Part shown: positions 55,697 through 64,000 of the stretch, piece after piece
Position numbering within the stretch: the first letter of the stretch is position 1
How the letters are laid out: every line of letters starts with the position of its first letter
Source of the DNA: Paraburkholderia acidisoli
GTDB taxonomy: Bacteria > Pseudomonadota > Gammaproteobacteria > Burkholderiales > Burkholderiaceae
DNA: 64,000 bases
Assembly: GCF_009789675.1 (NCBI RefSeq)
Contig: NZ_CP046913.1
Coordinates: forward strand, 2,790,001-2,854,000
Reading direction: 5' to 3'
Position numbers and translations under genes: made by a program
The notes under the pieces: model-generated
What the model was told of the DNA's origin: nothing
What the model saw: the letters and a program-made list of their open reading frames with translations, nothing else
Database searches by the model: none

Positions 55697-56284
55697 TTAC
55701 AGGCTGCCCTTTGTCGACGGAATCTTGCCCGCCTGGCGCTCGTCGAATTCGGCGGCCTGGCGCAGCGCGCGGCCGAACGCCTTGAACACGGTTTCCATCT
55801 GATGGTGGGCGTTCAGGCCACGCAGGTTGTCGATATGGAGCGTGACGCCCGCATGGTTGACGAAGCCGCGGAAGAATTCGATCGACAGGTCGACGTCGAA
55901 CGTGCCAATGCGCGCACGCGTGAACGGCACGTGGAATTCGAGGCCCGGACGGCCCGAGAAGTCCACCACCACGCGCGAGAGGGCTTCGTCGAGCGGCACG
56001 TAGGCGTGACCGTAGCGGCGAATGCCTTTTTTATCGCCGATGGCCTGGGCGACCGCCTGGCCGAGCGTGATGCCGACGTCTTCGACCGTATGGTGGTCGT
56101 CGATATGCGTGTCGCCATGCGCCTCGATTTCCAGGTCGATCAGACCGTGTCGTGCGATCTGGTCGAGCATGTGGTCGAGAAACGGCACGCCGGTCTTGAG
56201 CTTTTGCTCGCCGGTGCCGTCCAGATTGATTTTCACGCTGATTTGCGTTTCGCTGGTGTTGCGAACGACTTGCGCGACGCGCAT
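55697..56284 (-). CDS. hisB: Imidazoleglycerol-phosphate dehydratase
   Basis: This 195-residue manganese enzyme is monofunctional: no HolPase domain is fused, unlike E. coli. The metal-binding motifs are [13 protein letters not shown] near residues 65-77 and GINAHH-like GLNAHHQME later. The start at 56284 gives [14 protein letters not shown], the family start. Confidence 0.97.
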   Translation of the reverse strand: MRVAQVVRNTSETQISVKINLDGTGEQKLKTGVPFLDHMLDQIARHGLIDLEIEAHGDTHIDDHHTVEDVGITLGQAVAQAIGDKKGIRRYGHAYVPLDEALSRVVVDFSGRPGLEFHVPFTRARIGTFDVDLSIEFFRGFVNHAGVTLHIDNLRGLNAHHQMETVFKAFGRALRQAAEFDERQAGKIPSTKGSL

Positions 56285-56342
56285 GGCAATTTCCTTCAAA
56301 CAACCCGTAACGGAGAGTGGGGAGAACGAAGCGTGCGGTTTT

Positions 56343-57419
56343 TTACTTCAGCACGAGCTTCAGGGCGGCGAGCAGTTGCGCGTTCTCGCTGGGCGTTCCA
56401 ACGGTGAGGCGCACGCAATTCGCCAGCAATGGGTGCATTTTACCCACGTTTTTGATCAGGATCCGCGCGGACAAAAGCGTATCGAACACCGCGGCCGCAT
56501 CCGGCACGCGCACGAGCAGGAAATTCCCCGCGCTGTCGAACACCTGCGCGCCCGGCAATTTCGCCACTTCGGCGGCGAGCGTCGTGCGTTCGGCGCGCAG
56601 TTGCGCGGCCTGCGCGTCGAGCACGTCGACGTGATCGAGCAGGAAATCGGCGGCGGCCTGGGTGAGCACGTTGATGTTGTAGGGCGGCCGCACCTTGTCG
56701 AATTCGTTGAGCCACGCCGCGCGTCCCGCGAGATAGCCGAGTCGAATGCCCGCGAGCCCGAGCTTCGACATGGTGCGCATCACGACCACGTTGTCGAACT
56801 CGCCCGCGCGCGGCATCCAGCTTTGCATCGCGAACGGCTGGTAGGCCTCGTCGATCACCACGAGGCTCTTCGCGGCAGCCGCGGCGGCGATCACGCGCTC
56901 GATGTCGGCGTCGGCGTAGAGCGTGCCGGTGGGATTGTTCGGATACGCGAGCCAGATCACGGCCGGCATGTGTTCGGCGATGGCGGCGAGCGTGGCGTCC
57001 AGGTCCAGCGCGAACCCGGCCGTGAGCGGCACGCCCACGAATTCGAGCTGCGCGAAGGTCGCCGACATCGCGTACATCACGAAGCCCGGCAGCGGCGCGA
57101 GGATCTTCGCGCCCGGCTTCGCGCACGCCGTCGTGATCATGCTGATGATCTCGTCGGAGCCGTTGCCGAGCAGCACGTCGCAGTCGGCGGGCACGTGCAT
57201 CGTGGCCTTGAGTTTGGCGATGAGCGCCTCGGGGCGCGGCGCGGGATAGCGGTTCAGCGCGACCTGCGCGAGGCGCTCGCCGAGCTGCGTGGCGAGCGCG
57301 GGGGGCAGCGCATACGGATTTTCCATGGCGTCGAGCTTCACGAAACCGGAAGCGTCGGGCACGGGATAGCTCGTCATCGCGAGCACGTCGCGACGGATGA
57401 TGTCTTGTGGTGTCGTCAT
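56343..57419 (-). CDS. hisC: Histidinol-phosphate aminotransferase
   Basis: This 358-residue PLP enzyme transaminates imidazole acetol phosphate. The PLP region includes [17 protein letters not shown], and the Schiff-base Lys segment [16 protein letters not shown]. The start at 57419 ([15 protein letters not shown]) fits the family. It lies 58 bp before hisB. Confidence 0.97.
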   Translation of the reverse strand: MTTPQDIIRRDVLAMTSYPVPDASGFVKLDAMENPYALPPALATQLGERLAQVALNRYPAPRPEALIAKLKATMHVPADCDVLLGNGSDEIISMITTACAKPGAKILAPLPGFVMYAMSATFAQLEFVGVPLTAGFALDLDATLAAIAEHMPAVIWLAYPNNPTGTLYADADIERVIAAAAAAKSLVVIDEAYQPFAMQSWMPRAGEFDNVVVMRTMSKLGLAGIRLGYLAGRAAWLNEFDKVRPPYNINVLTQAAADFLLDHVDVLDAQAAQLRAERTTLAAEVAKLPGAQVFDSAGNFLLVRVPDAAAVFDTLLSARILIKNVGKMHPLLANCVRLTVGTPSENAQLLAALKLVLK

Positions 57420-57687
57420 GTTTCGAGGCGGCGCGCCTTGCGTCGCGCCAGCACGGGCGGCTCGGCGTGCCGGTCGCCCTGGGTTTTTGTCGTGGTCTCG
57501 CTCGTGCGCGCGAGGGGCTCGCGCCCCATTCGCTACGCTCTCCGAAGCATCGCGCGCATGGCTTTGCGTCGATGCGGCTTGCCGAAGCGTTGGGTGTTTC
57601 GTGCCCCGGCGATGGCGGTGATTCGCGTCACGTCGCGGGTTACGACGCGACTTGGCGCGTCGCGCCGCGCCGCGAATCACATCGACA

Positions 57688-59007
<1,320 letters not shown>

Positions 59008-59132
59008 GCTGGTATCCATCCGTTACGGTTGTGCGCGGCGCGTTTCGAGATGCGCGGCGCGCGGCTCGGCGCGAGATTACGCCTTGCCGCCGGTGCTGCT
59101 ACTGCGTGTTTTGCTGCGTGTGCTGCGTAGCG

Positions 59133-59828
59133 TTACGCCGACTCGCCGCGCGACGCGCGTTCGAACGCGTCGATGAACGGCCGCAGCGCGGCGCGCTTCA
59201 ACTTGAGCGCCGCCTGATTCACCACGAGGCGCGACGAGATCTGCATGATCTCCTCCACCTCGACCAGATTGTTCGCGCGCAACGTACCGCCCGAGCTGAC
59301 CAGGTCGACGATGGCATCCGCGAGACCGACGAGCGGCGCGAGTTCCATCGAGCCGTACAGCTTGATGAGGTCGACGTGCACGCCCTTGGCCGCGAAATGC
59401 TGACGCGCGCTTTCGGTGTACTTGGTCGCGACGCGCAGGCGCGCGCCCTGGCGCACCGCGCTCGCGTAGTCGAAGCCCGCCTTCACGGCCACCGAAAGAC
59501 GGCAGCGCGCGATGTCGAGATCGATCGGCTGATACAGGCCGCTGCCGCCGTGCTCGAGCAGCACGTCCTTGCCCGCCACGCCGAAGTCGGCCGCGCCGTA
59601 TTCGACATAGGTGGGCACGTCGGTGGCGCGCACGATGATGACGCGCAGATTCGCGTCGGTGGTCGGCAGGATCAGCTTGCGCGAGGTCTCGGGATCTTCC
59701 GACACTTCCACGCCCGCCGCGGCGAGCAGCGGCAGCGTTTCTTCGAAGATGCGGCCTTTCGACAGCGCGAGCGTGAGCGGCGCGCTCACGGCCGCGGCCG
59801 GCGTGGGCTTCGACTCGACCGTGCTCAT
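59133..59828 (-). CDS. hisG: ATP phosphoribosyltransferase, short form
   Basis: This 231-residue enzyme starts histidine synthesis. [18 protein letters not shown], then [32 protein letters not shown] (in parts) hold the PRPP loop. It is the short form, lacking the C-terminal regulatory domain, so it needs the HisZ subunit encoded elsewhere; hisZ is not in the window. Its ATG overlaps the murA stop (ATGA). Confidence 0.97.
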   Translation of the reverse strand: MSTVESKPTPAAAVSAPLTLALSKGRIFEETLPLLAAAGVEVSEDPETSRKLILPTTDANLRVIIVRATDVPTYVEYGAADFGVAGKDVLLEHGGSGLYQPIDLDIARCRLSVAVKAGFDYASAVRQGARLRVATKYTESARQHFAAKGVHVDLIKLYGSMELAPLVGLADAIVDLVSSGGTLRANNLVEVEEIMQISSRLVVNQAALKLKRAALRPFIDAFERASRGESA

Positions 59829-61087
59829 GCCGCGCTCCCCTTGATGCGCTTCACGTTCGCGCCGAGCTTCGTGAGCTTGGCTTCCATGCGGTCGTAGCCG
59901 CGATCGAGGTGATAGATGCGGTCGATCAGCGTTTCGCCGTCGGCGCACAGACCCGCGATCACGAGACTCGCCGAAGCGCGCAGATCGGTCGCCATCACCT
60001 TCGCGCCCGAGAGCTTCTCGACGCCCGCGACCAGCGCGGTCTTGCCGTCGATGGTGATGTGCGCGCCCAGGCGGTTCAGTTCCTGCACGTGCATGAAGCG
60101 GTTTTCGAAGATGGTTTCGACGACCTGCGCGGTGCCTTCGGCGATCGTGTTGAGCGCCATGAACTGCGCCTGCATGTCGGTCGGGAACGCCGGGTATTCC
60201 GAGGTGCGCACGTTCACGGCGCGTGCGCGCTCGCTCATGCGCACGCGCATCCAGGTGTCGCCCTCTTCGATCGACACGCCCGCTTCGCGGAGCTTGTCGG
60301 TGACGGCGTCGAGAATGTGCGGACGCACGTTGCGCAACGTGACGTCGCCGCCCGCGGCCGCGACCGCGCACAGGAACGTGCCCGCCTCGATGCGGTCGGG
60401 AATGACCGTGTGCTCGGCGCCGTGCAGCTTGTCCACGCCCTGGATCACGAGGCGGTCCGTGCCGATACCGTCGATCTTCGCGCCCATCGCCACGAGCAGG
60501 TTCGCGAGATCGCCCACTTCCGGCTCGCGCGCGGCGTTCTCGATCACCGTTTCGCCTTCGGCGAGCACGGCGGCCATCAGCAGGTTTTCCGTGCCGGTGA
60601 CCGTGATCATGTCGGTGACGATGCGCGCGCCCTTCAGGCGCTTCGCGCGCGCCTCGATGAAGCCGTGCTCGATGTTGATCTCGGCGCCCATCGCCTGCAG
60701 ACCCTTGATGTGCTGATCGACCGGACGCGCGCCGATCGCGCAGCCGCCCGGCAGCGACACGCGGGCCTCGCCGAAGCGCGCGACCAGCGGCCCGAGCACG
60801 AGAATCGACGCGCGCATCGTCTTCACGAGTTCGTAGGGCGCAACGAGGTTGTTCACGTTCGAGGCGTCGAGCCGCACGCGCGCGCCGTCCTGCTCGGTGC
60901 GCACGCCCATCTGGCCGAGCAGCTTGAGCGTGGTGCGCACGTCCTGGAGGTCGGGAACGTTGTCGAGTTGAACGGGTTCCGCGCTCAGGAGGCCGGCGCA
61001 GAGAATGGGCAACGCGGCATTTTTCGCGCCGGAAACGACCACTTCCCCTGCGAGCCTCTGCCCGCCGACGATGACGAGTTTATCCAT
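59825..61087 (-). CDS. murA: UDP-N-acetylglucosamine 1-carboxyvinyltransferase
   Basis: This 420-residue EPSP-synthase-fold enzyme makes the first committed step of peptidoglycan synthesis in the cytosol. The catalytic C116 lies in [16 protein letters not shown], the fosfomycin-sensitive form. The start at 61087 ([16 protein letters not shown]) fits; upstream codons are not conserved. It is translationally coupled to hisG. Confidence 0.98.
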   Translation of the reverse strand: MDKLVIVGGQRLAGEVVVSGAKNAALPILCAGLLSAEPVQLDNVPDLQDVRTTLKLLGQMGVRTEQDGARVRLDASNVNNLVAPYELVKTMRASILVLGPLVARFGEARVSLPGGCAIGARPVDQHIKGLQAMGAEINIEHGFIEARAKRLKGARIVTDMITVTGTENLLMAAVLAEGETVIENAAREPEVGDLANLLVAMGAKIDGIGTDRLVIQGVDKLHGAEHTVIPDRIEAGTFLCAVAAAGGDVTLRNVRPHILDAVTDKLREAGVSIEEGDTWMRVRMSERARAVNVRTSEYPAFPTDMQAQFMALNTIAEGTAQVVETIFENRFMHVQELNRLGAHITIDGKTALVAGVEKLSGAKVMATDLRASASLVIAGLCADGETLIDRIYHLDRGYDRMEAKLTKLGANVKRIKGSAA

Positions 61088-61195
61088 GCCTGAGGTTTCC
61101 TGATCGGTGCAGCCGGCTTGCGGCGTTGCGCCATGTTGAGCGGCGCCGCTGGCTGCGGCGCTTTTGTCCTGGGTAATTCGCACTGAGATTCCAGA

Positions 61196-61435
61196 TTATG
61201 CGTTCTGCCATTCGGCGGGCGTGAGCGTCTTCATGCTGAGCGCGTGGATTTCCTCGCGCATGCGGTCGCCGAGCGCCGCGTAGACGAGCTGATGACGCTG
61301 GATCAGACGCTTGCCTTCGAAGGCGGACGAAACGACGGTCGCGGAGAAGTGCGTGCCGTCGTCGCCCTCGACCTCCAGATGCTCGCACGCGAGCCCGGCC
61401 AGGATGTACTGCTTGAGCTGTTCCGAAGACAACAT
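61196..61435 (-). CDS. BolA/IbaG-family protein
   Basis: This 79-residue BolA-like protein has the class II KH-like fold, with the conserved GDDGTHFSATVVSSAFEGKRLIQRHQLVYAALGD segment (read in parts) and MREEIHALSMKTLTP. The position next to murA is the classic IbaG/YrbA location. It probably works with monothiol glutaredoxin (grxD) in Fe-S handling. Confidence 0.93.
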   Translation of the reverse strand: MLSSEQLKQYILAGLACEHLEVEGDDGTHFSATVVSSAFEGKRLIQRHQLVYAALGDRMREEIHALSMKTLTPAEWQNA

Positions 61436-61510
61436 GATGTATGGCTCCTGCTGATGTCGTGCCTGCGGGTTTGCAAGGTGCGCAGGCTGTAGTCGTTCGC
61501 TGATGCGGGC

Positions 61511-62278
61511 TTAGTGGCGCAGCTTGAAACCGCTCGCGAGCAGACGCATGGCGAGCGTGGCGAGCACCACGAAGAACACCAGCACGATCGAGAGGCTCAC
61601 GAGCGGGTCGATGTCGGCGCGGCCGAAGAACCCATAGCGAAAGCCGTCGATCATGTAGAAGAACGGGTTGAGTCGCGACACCTCGCGCCACACGGGCGGC
61701 AGCGTATGCGTCGAATAAAACACGCCCGAAAGAAACGTGAGCGGCATGATGAGAAAGTTCTGAAACGCCGCGAGCTGGTCGAATTTTTCCGCCCAGATCC
61801 CGGCGATCAGGCCGAGCGTGCCGAGGATCGCCGAACCGAGCACCGCGAACGCCACGATGAAAAGCGGCGCGGCGAAGCTCATCGGAATGAACCAGATCGT
61901 CACGACGAACACGCCCGCGCCAACGGCGAGGCCGCGCACGATCGAGGCGAGCACGTAAGCCCCAAACATCTCCCATGCGGCGAGCGGCGGCAATAGTACG
62001 AATACGAGATTGCCCGTGATCTTCGACTGGATCAGCGAAGACGACGAGTTCGCGAAGGCGTTCTGCAGCACGCTCATCATCACGAGACCCGGAATCAGGA
62101 AGCTCGTGTATTCGACGCCCGGATACACCTCGACATGGCCGCGCAGCGCGTGGCCGAAGATCGTCAGATACAGCAGCGCGGTAATGACCGGCGCGAGCAC
62201 GGTCTGGAAAGCGACTTTCCAGAAACGCAGGACTTCCTTGTAGAACAGCGTGCTGAACCCACCACCCAAGACGCTCAT
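61511..62278 (-). CDS. ABC-2 type transporter permease (YadH-like)
   Basis: This 255-residue protein has six membrane helices with the ABC-2 pattern: GLVMMSVLQNAFANSSSSLIQSK in the middle, and LPPVWREVSRLNPFFYMIDGFRYGFFG near the end. It pairs with the following ATPase by a 4-bp ATGA overlap. The exported substrate is not known; YadGH-type exporters are poorly characterised. Confidence 0.94.
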   Translation of the reverse strand: MSVLGGGFSTLFYKEVLRFWKVAFQTVLAPVITALLYLTIFGHALRGHVEVYPGVEYTSFLIPGLVMMSVLQNAFANSSSSLIQSKITGNLVFVLLPPLAAWEMFGAYVLASIVRGLAVGAGVFVVTIWFIPMSFAAPLFIVAFAVLGSAILGTLGLIAGIWAEKFDQLAAFQNFLIMPLTFLSGVFYSTHTLPPVWREVSRLNPFFYMIDGFRYGFFGRADIDPLVSLSIVLVFFVVLATLAMRLLASGFKLRH

Positions 62279-63201
62279 GCGAGACCCTCGACCACTTCAG
62301 GACCGTTCATCACCTGCAGGAAGACGTCTTCGAGGTCGGCCTTGCGGACCTCGACTTCTTCGAGCTTGCAACCGTTCGCGCGGCACGCCGCGAGAATGCG
62401 TTCGACGTCGTCGTAACTCGCGAGCCGCAGCAGATGCTGCTGACCGTTGACGTTCGACGGATCGACTTCGAGCGCGCGCAGTTCGGCGGGCAGCACGCCT
62501 TCGGAGAAACGCACGAACAGCTGCGTACCCGCGAAACGCTGCAGCAGCGAACTGGTGCGTTCGAGCGCCACCACCTCGCCGCGCCGCAACATGGCGATGC
62601 GGTCGCACAGCTCTTCCGCTTCTTCCAGGTAGTGCGTGGTGAGGACTATGGTGTGGCCTTCGCGGTTCAGGCGCGAGATGAACTTCCAGAGCGTCTGGCG
62701 CAGTTCGACGTCCACGCCGGCGGTCGGCTCGTCGAGCACGATCACGGGCGGACGGTGCACGAGCGCCTGCGCGACCAGCACGCGGCGCTTCATGCCGCCC
62801 GAGAGCGCGCGCATGTTGACGTCGGCTTTCTCGGTGAGGTCGAGATTGGCCATGACTTCGTCGATCCACGCGTCGTTGTTGCGCAGACCGAAGTAGCCGG
62901 ACTGGAGGCGCAGCGTTTCGCGCACCGTGAAAAACGGATCGAACACGAGTTCCTGCGGCACGACGCCGAGATTGCGGCGGGCGTTGCGGTAATCGCTGAC
63001 GACATCGTGGCCGCGCACGGCGATCGAACCCTCGTTGGCGCGCGCGAGACCGGCCAGAATGCTGATGAGCGTCGTTTTGCCCGCGCCGTTCGGGCCGAGC
63101 AGCCCGAAGAACTCGCCGTCTTCGACCGTGAAGCTGACGCCCTTGAGCGCCTGAAGCTCTTTGTAGCGCTTCTTGACGTTACGGATTTCTATGGCTGGCA
63201 T
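62275..63201 (-). CDS. ABC transporter ATP-binding protein (YadG-like)
   Basis: This 308-residue ATPase has the Walker A GPNGAGKTT, signature LSGGMKRR, Walker B VIVLDEP and switch His in TTHYLEEAEEL. A C-terminal extension follows, typical of ABC-2 exporters. It is the first gene of the two-gene exporter; a TATAAT box lies about 185 bp upstream. Confidence 0.96.
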   Translation of the reverse strand: MPAIEIRNVKKRYKELQALKGVSFTVEDGEFFGLLGPNGAGKTTLISILAGLARANEGSIAVRGHDVVSDYRNARRNLGVVPQELVFDPFFTVRETLRLQSGYFGLRNNDAWIDEVMANLDLTEKADVNMRALSGGMKRRVLVAQALVHRPPVIVLDEPTAGVDVELRQTLWKFISRLNREGHTIVLTTHYLEEAEELCDRIAMLRRGEVVALERTSSLLQRFAGTQLFVRFSEGVLPAELRALEVDPSNVNGQQHLLRLASYDDVERILAACRANGCKLEEVEVRKADLEDVFLQVMNGPEVVEGLA

Positions 63202-63518
63202 GACTCAAGCGCCGTTCACTTGGATGACGGCGCGATTTGTGAATGCATCAATGCTGCGGGGAAGACCGGAATTGGGGACGGCTTGCGCGCGATTCCTGCG
63301 AACCGGCGTTGCAAACGTTGCCTGACGCTGTCAAACACGTCCCGGCGACGTCCCGGCGAAACACGCCGCGCCCAAAAAACGGTTGATTATAGGCCAAGTC
63401 GGAAACGCCCACTGACCTGGCAGGGGGAAGGCGCCGGCCCGGCTGCGCGGCATCGTGCCGCTCGAACGCTACGTGTGCATGACGGCGGCACGTACGGCGT
63501 TCGGCCAGGCGACGCGCG
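63202..63518. other. 317-bp spacer between mlaB and the ABC exporter
   Basis: There is no gene. TATAAT on the minus strand at 63391-63386 is the only promoter-like element seen, without a clear -35. Short open frames here are not protein-like. Confidence 0.6.
63386..63391 (-). promoter_or_regulatory. -10 box for the ABC exporter operon
   Basis: Consensus TATAAT on the minus strand in the spacer upstream of the ATPase gene. If used, the leader is about 180 nt. Confidence 0.45.
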
Positions 63519-63791
63519 TCAATGTCGCTCGTGCAGGAGCGTATCGACGCCGTACGCGCGCGCGAGGGACGCGAGCGCGGGAGGCAGGTTGAGCACGGCG
63601 AGCGAGGCACCGCGTTCGCGCGCGGCACGCTGCCACGCGATGAGTACAGCCAAAGCCGACGAGTCGAATTGCGTGAGCGCCGCGCAGTCGACGGCGGTTG
63701 CGCCCGCCGCGATCTGCGCGAAGCCCGTCGAGAGCGCGGCCTTCGCGCTCTCGTGGGTCAGCATGTTGCCGGTGGCGAAGCGTTCGCTCAC
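63519..63791 (-). CDS. mlaB: STAS-domain lipid transport protein MlaB
   Basis: This 90-residue STAS-domain protein is the MlaB component that stabilises the MlaF ATPase of the phospholipid transport system. ATAVDCAALTQFDSSALAVLIAWQRAA (in parts) is the STAS core with the conserved Asp-Ser-Ser. The start is GTG at 63791, overlapping the mlaC stop (GTGA). Confidence 0.88.
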   Translation of the reverse strand: MSERFATGNMLTHESAKAALSTGFAQIAAGATAVDCAALTQFDSSALAVLIAWQRAARERGASLAVLNLPPALASLARAYGVDTLLHERH

Positions 63792-64000
63792 GAGGTCGCC
63801 TTGCCCGAAGCCAGCTGCTGGTTACGCTGCGTGAGGAACTGGATCAGGCCGTCCACGCCGCCTTGCTGGATCTTTTCCTGGAACTGCTGCTGGTACGCCT
63901 GGATCAGCCATGCGCCGAGCACGTTGATGTCATACACGCGCCAGCCTTGCGCCGTCTTGTACAGGCGGTAGTCGAGTTCGATCTGTTGGCCGTTGTTCAG
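63788..64000 (-). CDS. mlaC: Phospholipid-binding periplasmic protein MlaC, C-terminal end (partial)
   Basis: The last 70 codons of a gene entering from the right edge read LNNGQQIELDYRLYKTAQGW, RVYDINVLGAWLIQAYQQQF and so on to the stop at 63790-63788. The W-x-VYD and the helix with YQQQF are typical of MlaC, which ferries phospholipid between the outer and inner membrane. It overlaps mlaB by 4 bp. The rest lies outside the window. Confidence 0.9.
   Translation of the reverse strand: MNNGQQIELDYRLYKTAQGWRVYDINVLGAWLIQAYQQQFQEKIQQGGVDGLIQFLTQRNQQLASGKATS

Noticed and set aside
61511..63201. ABC permease and ATPase as MlaE/MlaF
   Set aside because: The permease is of ABC-2 (YadH) type and the ATPase has a C-terminal extension. 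They are separated from mlaB by 317 bp, so they are a different exporter.

Overview
The window is one contiguous piece of a high-GC beta-proteobacterial chromosome, almost certainly Burkholderiaceae (Paraburkholderia, Caballeronia or Burkholderia). This is judged from protein style and gene order: trpG-D-C; hemA-prfA-prmC-grxD; sspAB next to petABC; tatABC next to a complete his cluster; murA-bolA-ABC transporter-mla. No database search was possible, so the species is not fixed.

Layout. 1-4.0 kb: tryptophan genes, a CYTH protein and uracil-DNA glycosylase. 4.0-9.2 kb: leftward genes for azoreductase, an M61 peptidase, DsbC and a ubiquinone-type hydroxylase. 9.5-14.3 kb: rightward ychF, a small DUF3761 protein, ettA and a DUF748 protein. 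14.3-17.2 kb: leftward HAD phosphatase, aminopeptidase P and a small membrane protein. 17.4-24.0 kb: an atypical response regulator, then hemA, prfA, prmC, grxD, ubiX and an extradiol dioxygenase. 24-35 kb is more accessory: an amino acid permease, cold-shock protein, YegD-like Hsp70, nitroreductase, an MFS/TetR divergent pair with visible operators, DUF1415 and two methyltransferases. 35.2-37.8 kb holds a large stand-alone Eco57I-type adenine methyltransferase.

37.9-42.7 kb is a small integrative element of about 4.8 kb inserted at the 3' end of tRNA-Thr(UGU). A 17-bp copy of the tRNA 3' end marks its far boundary. It carries a P4-type integrase, an unrecognised 286-residue protein, an AlpA-like regulator and a reverse transcriptase whose catalytic YxDD motif reads YADN. 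It also carries an exported small protein on the other strand. This element is the most likely site of an undescribed system: a reverse-transcriptase-centred, possibly anti-phage, cassette.

42.7-64 kb is nearly all leftward and housekeeping: sspB, sspA, cytochrome bc1 (petC, petB, petA), NIF3, tatC-B-A, hinT, a DUF4870 protein, hisE-I-F-A-H-B-C-D-G, murA, bolA, an ABC-2 exporter, mlaB and the end of mlaC. One rightward gene, a membrane-anchored DegS-like protease, lies in between. The his cluster is not tightly packed: a terminator follows hisA, and two spacers hold 11-bp tandem repeats. Short 9-13 bp tandem repeats recur in several other spacers.
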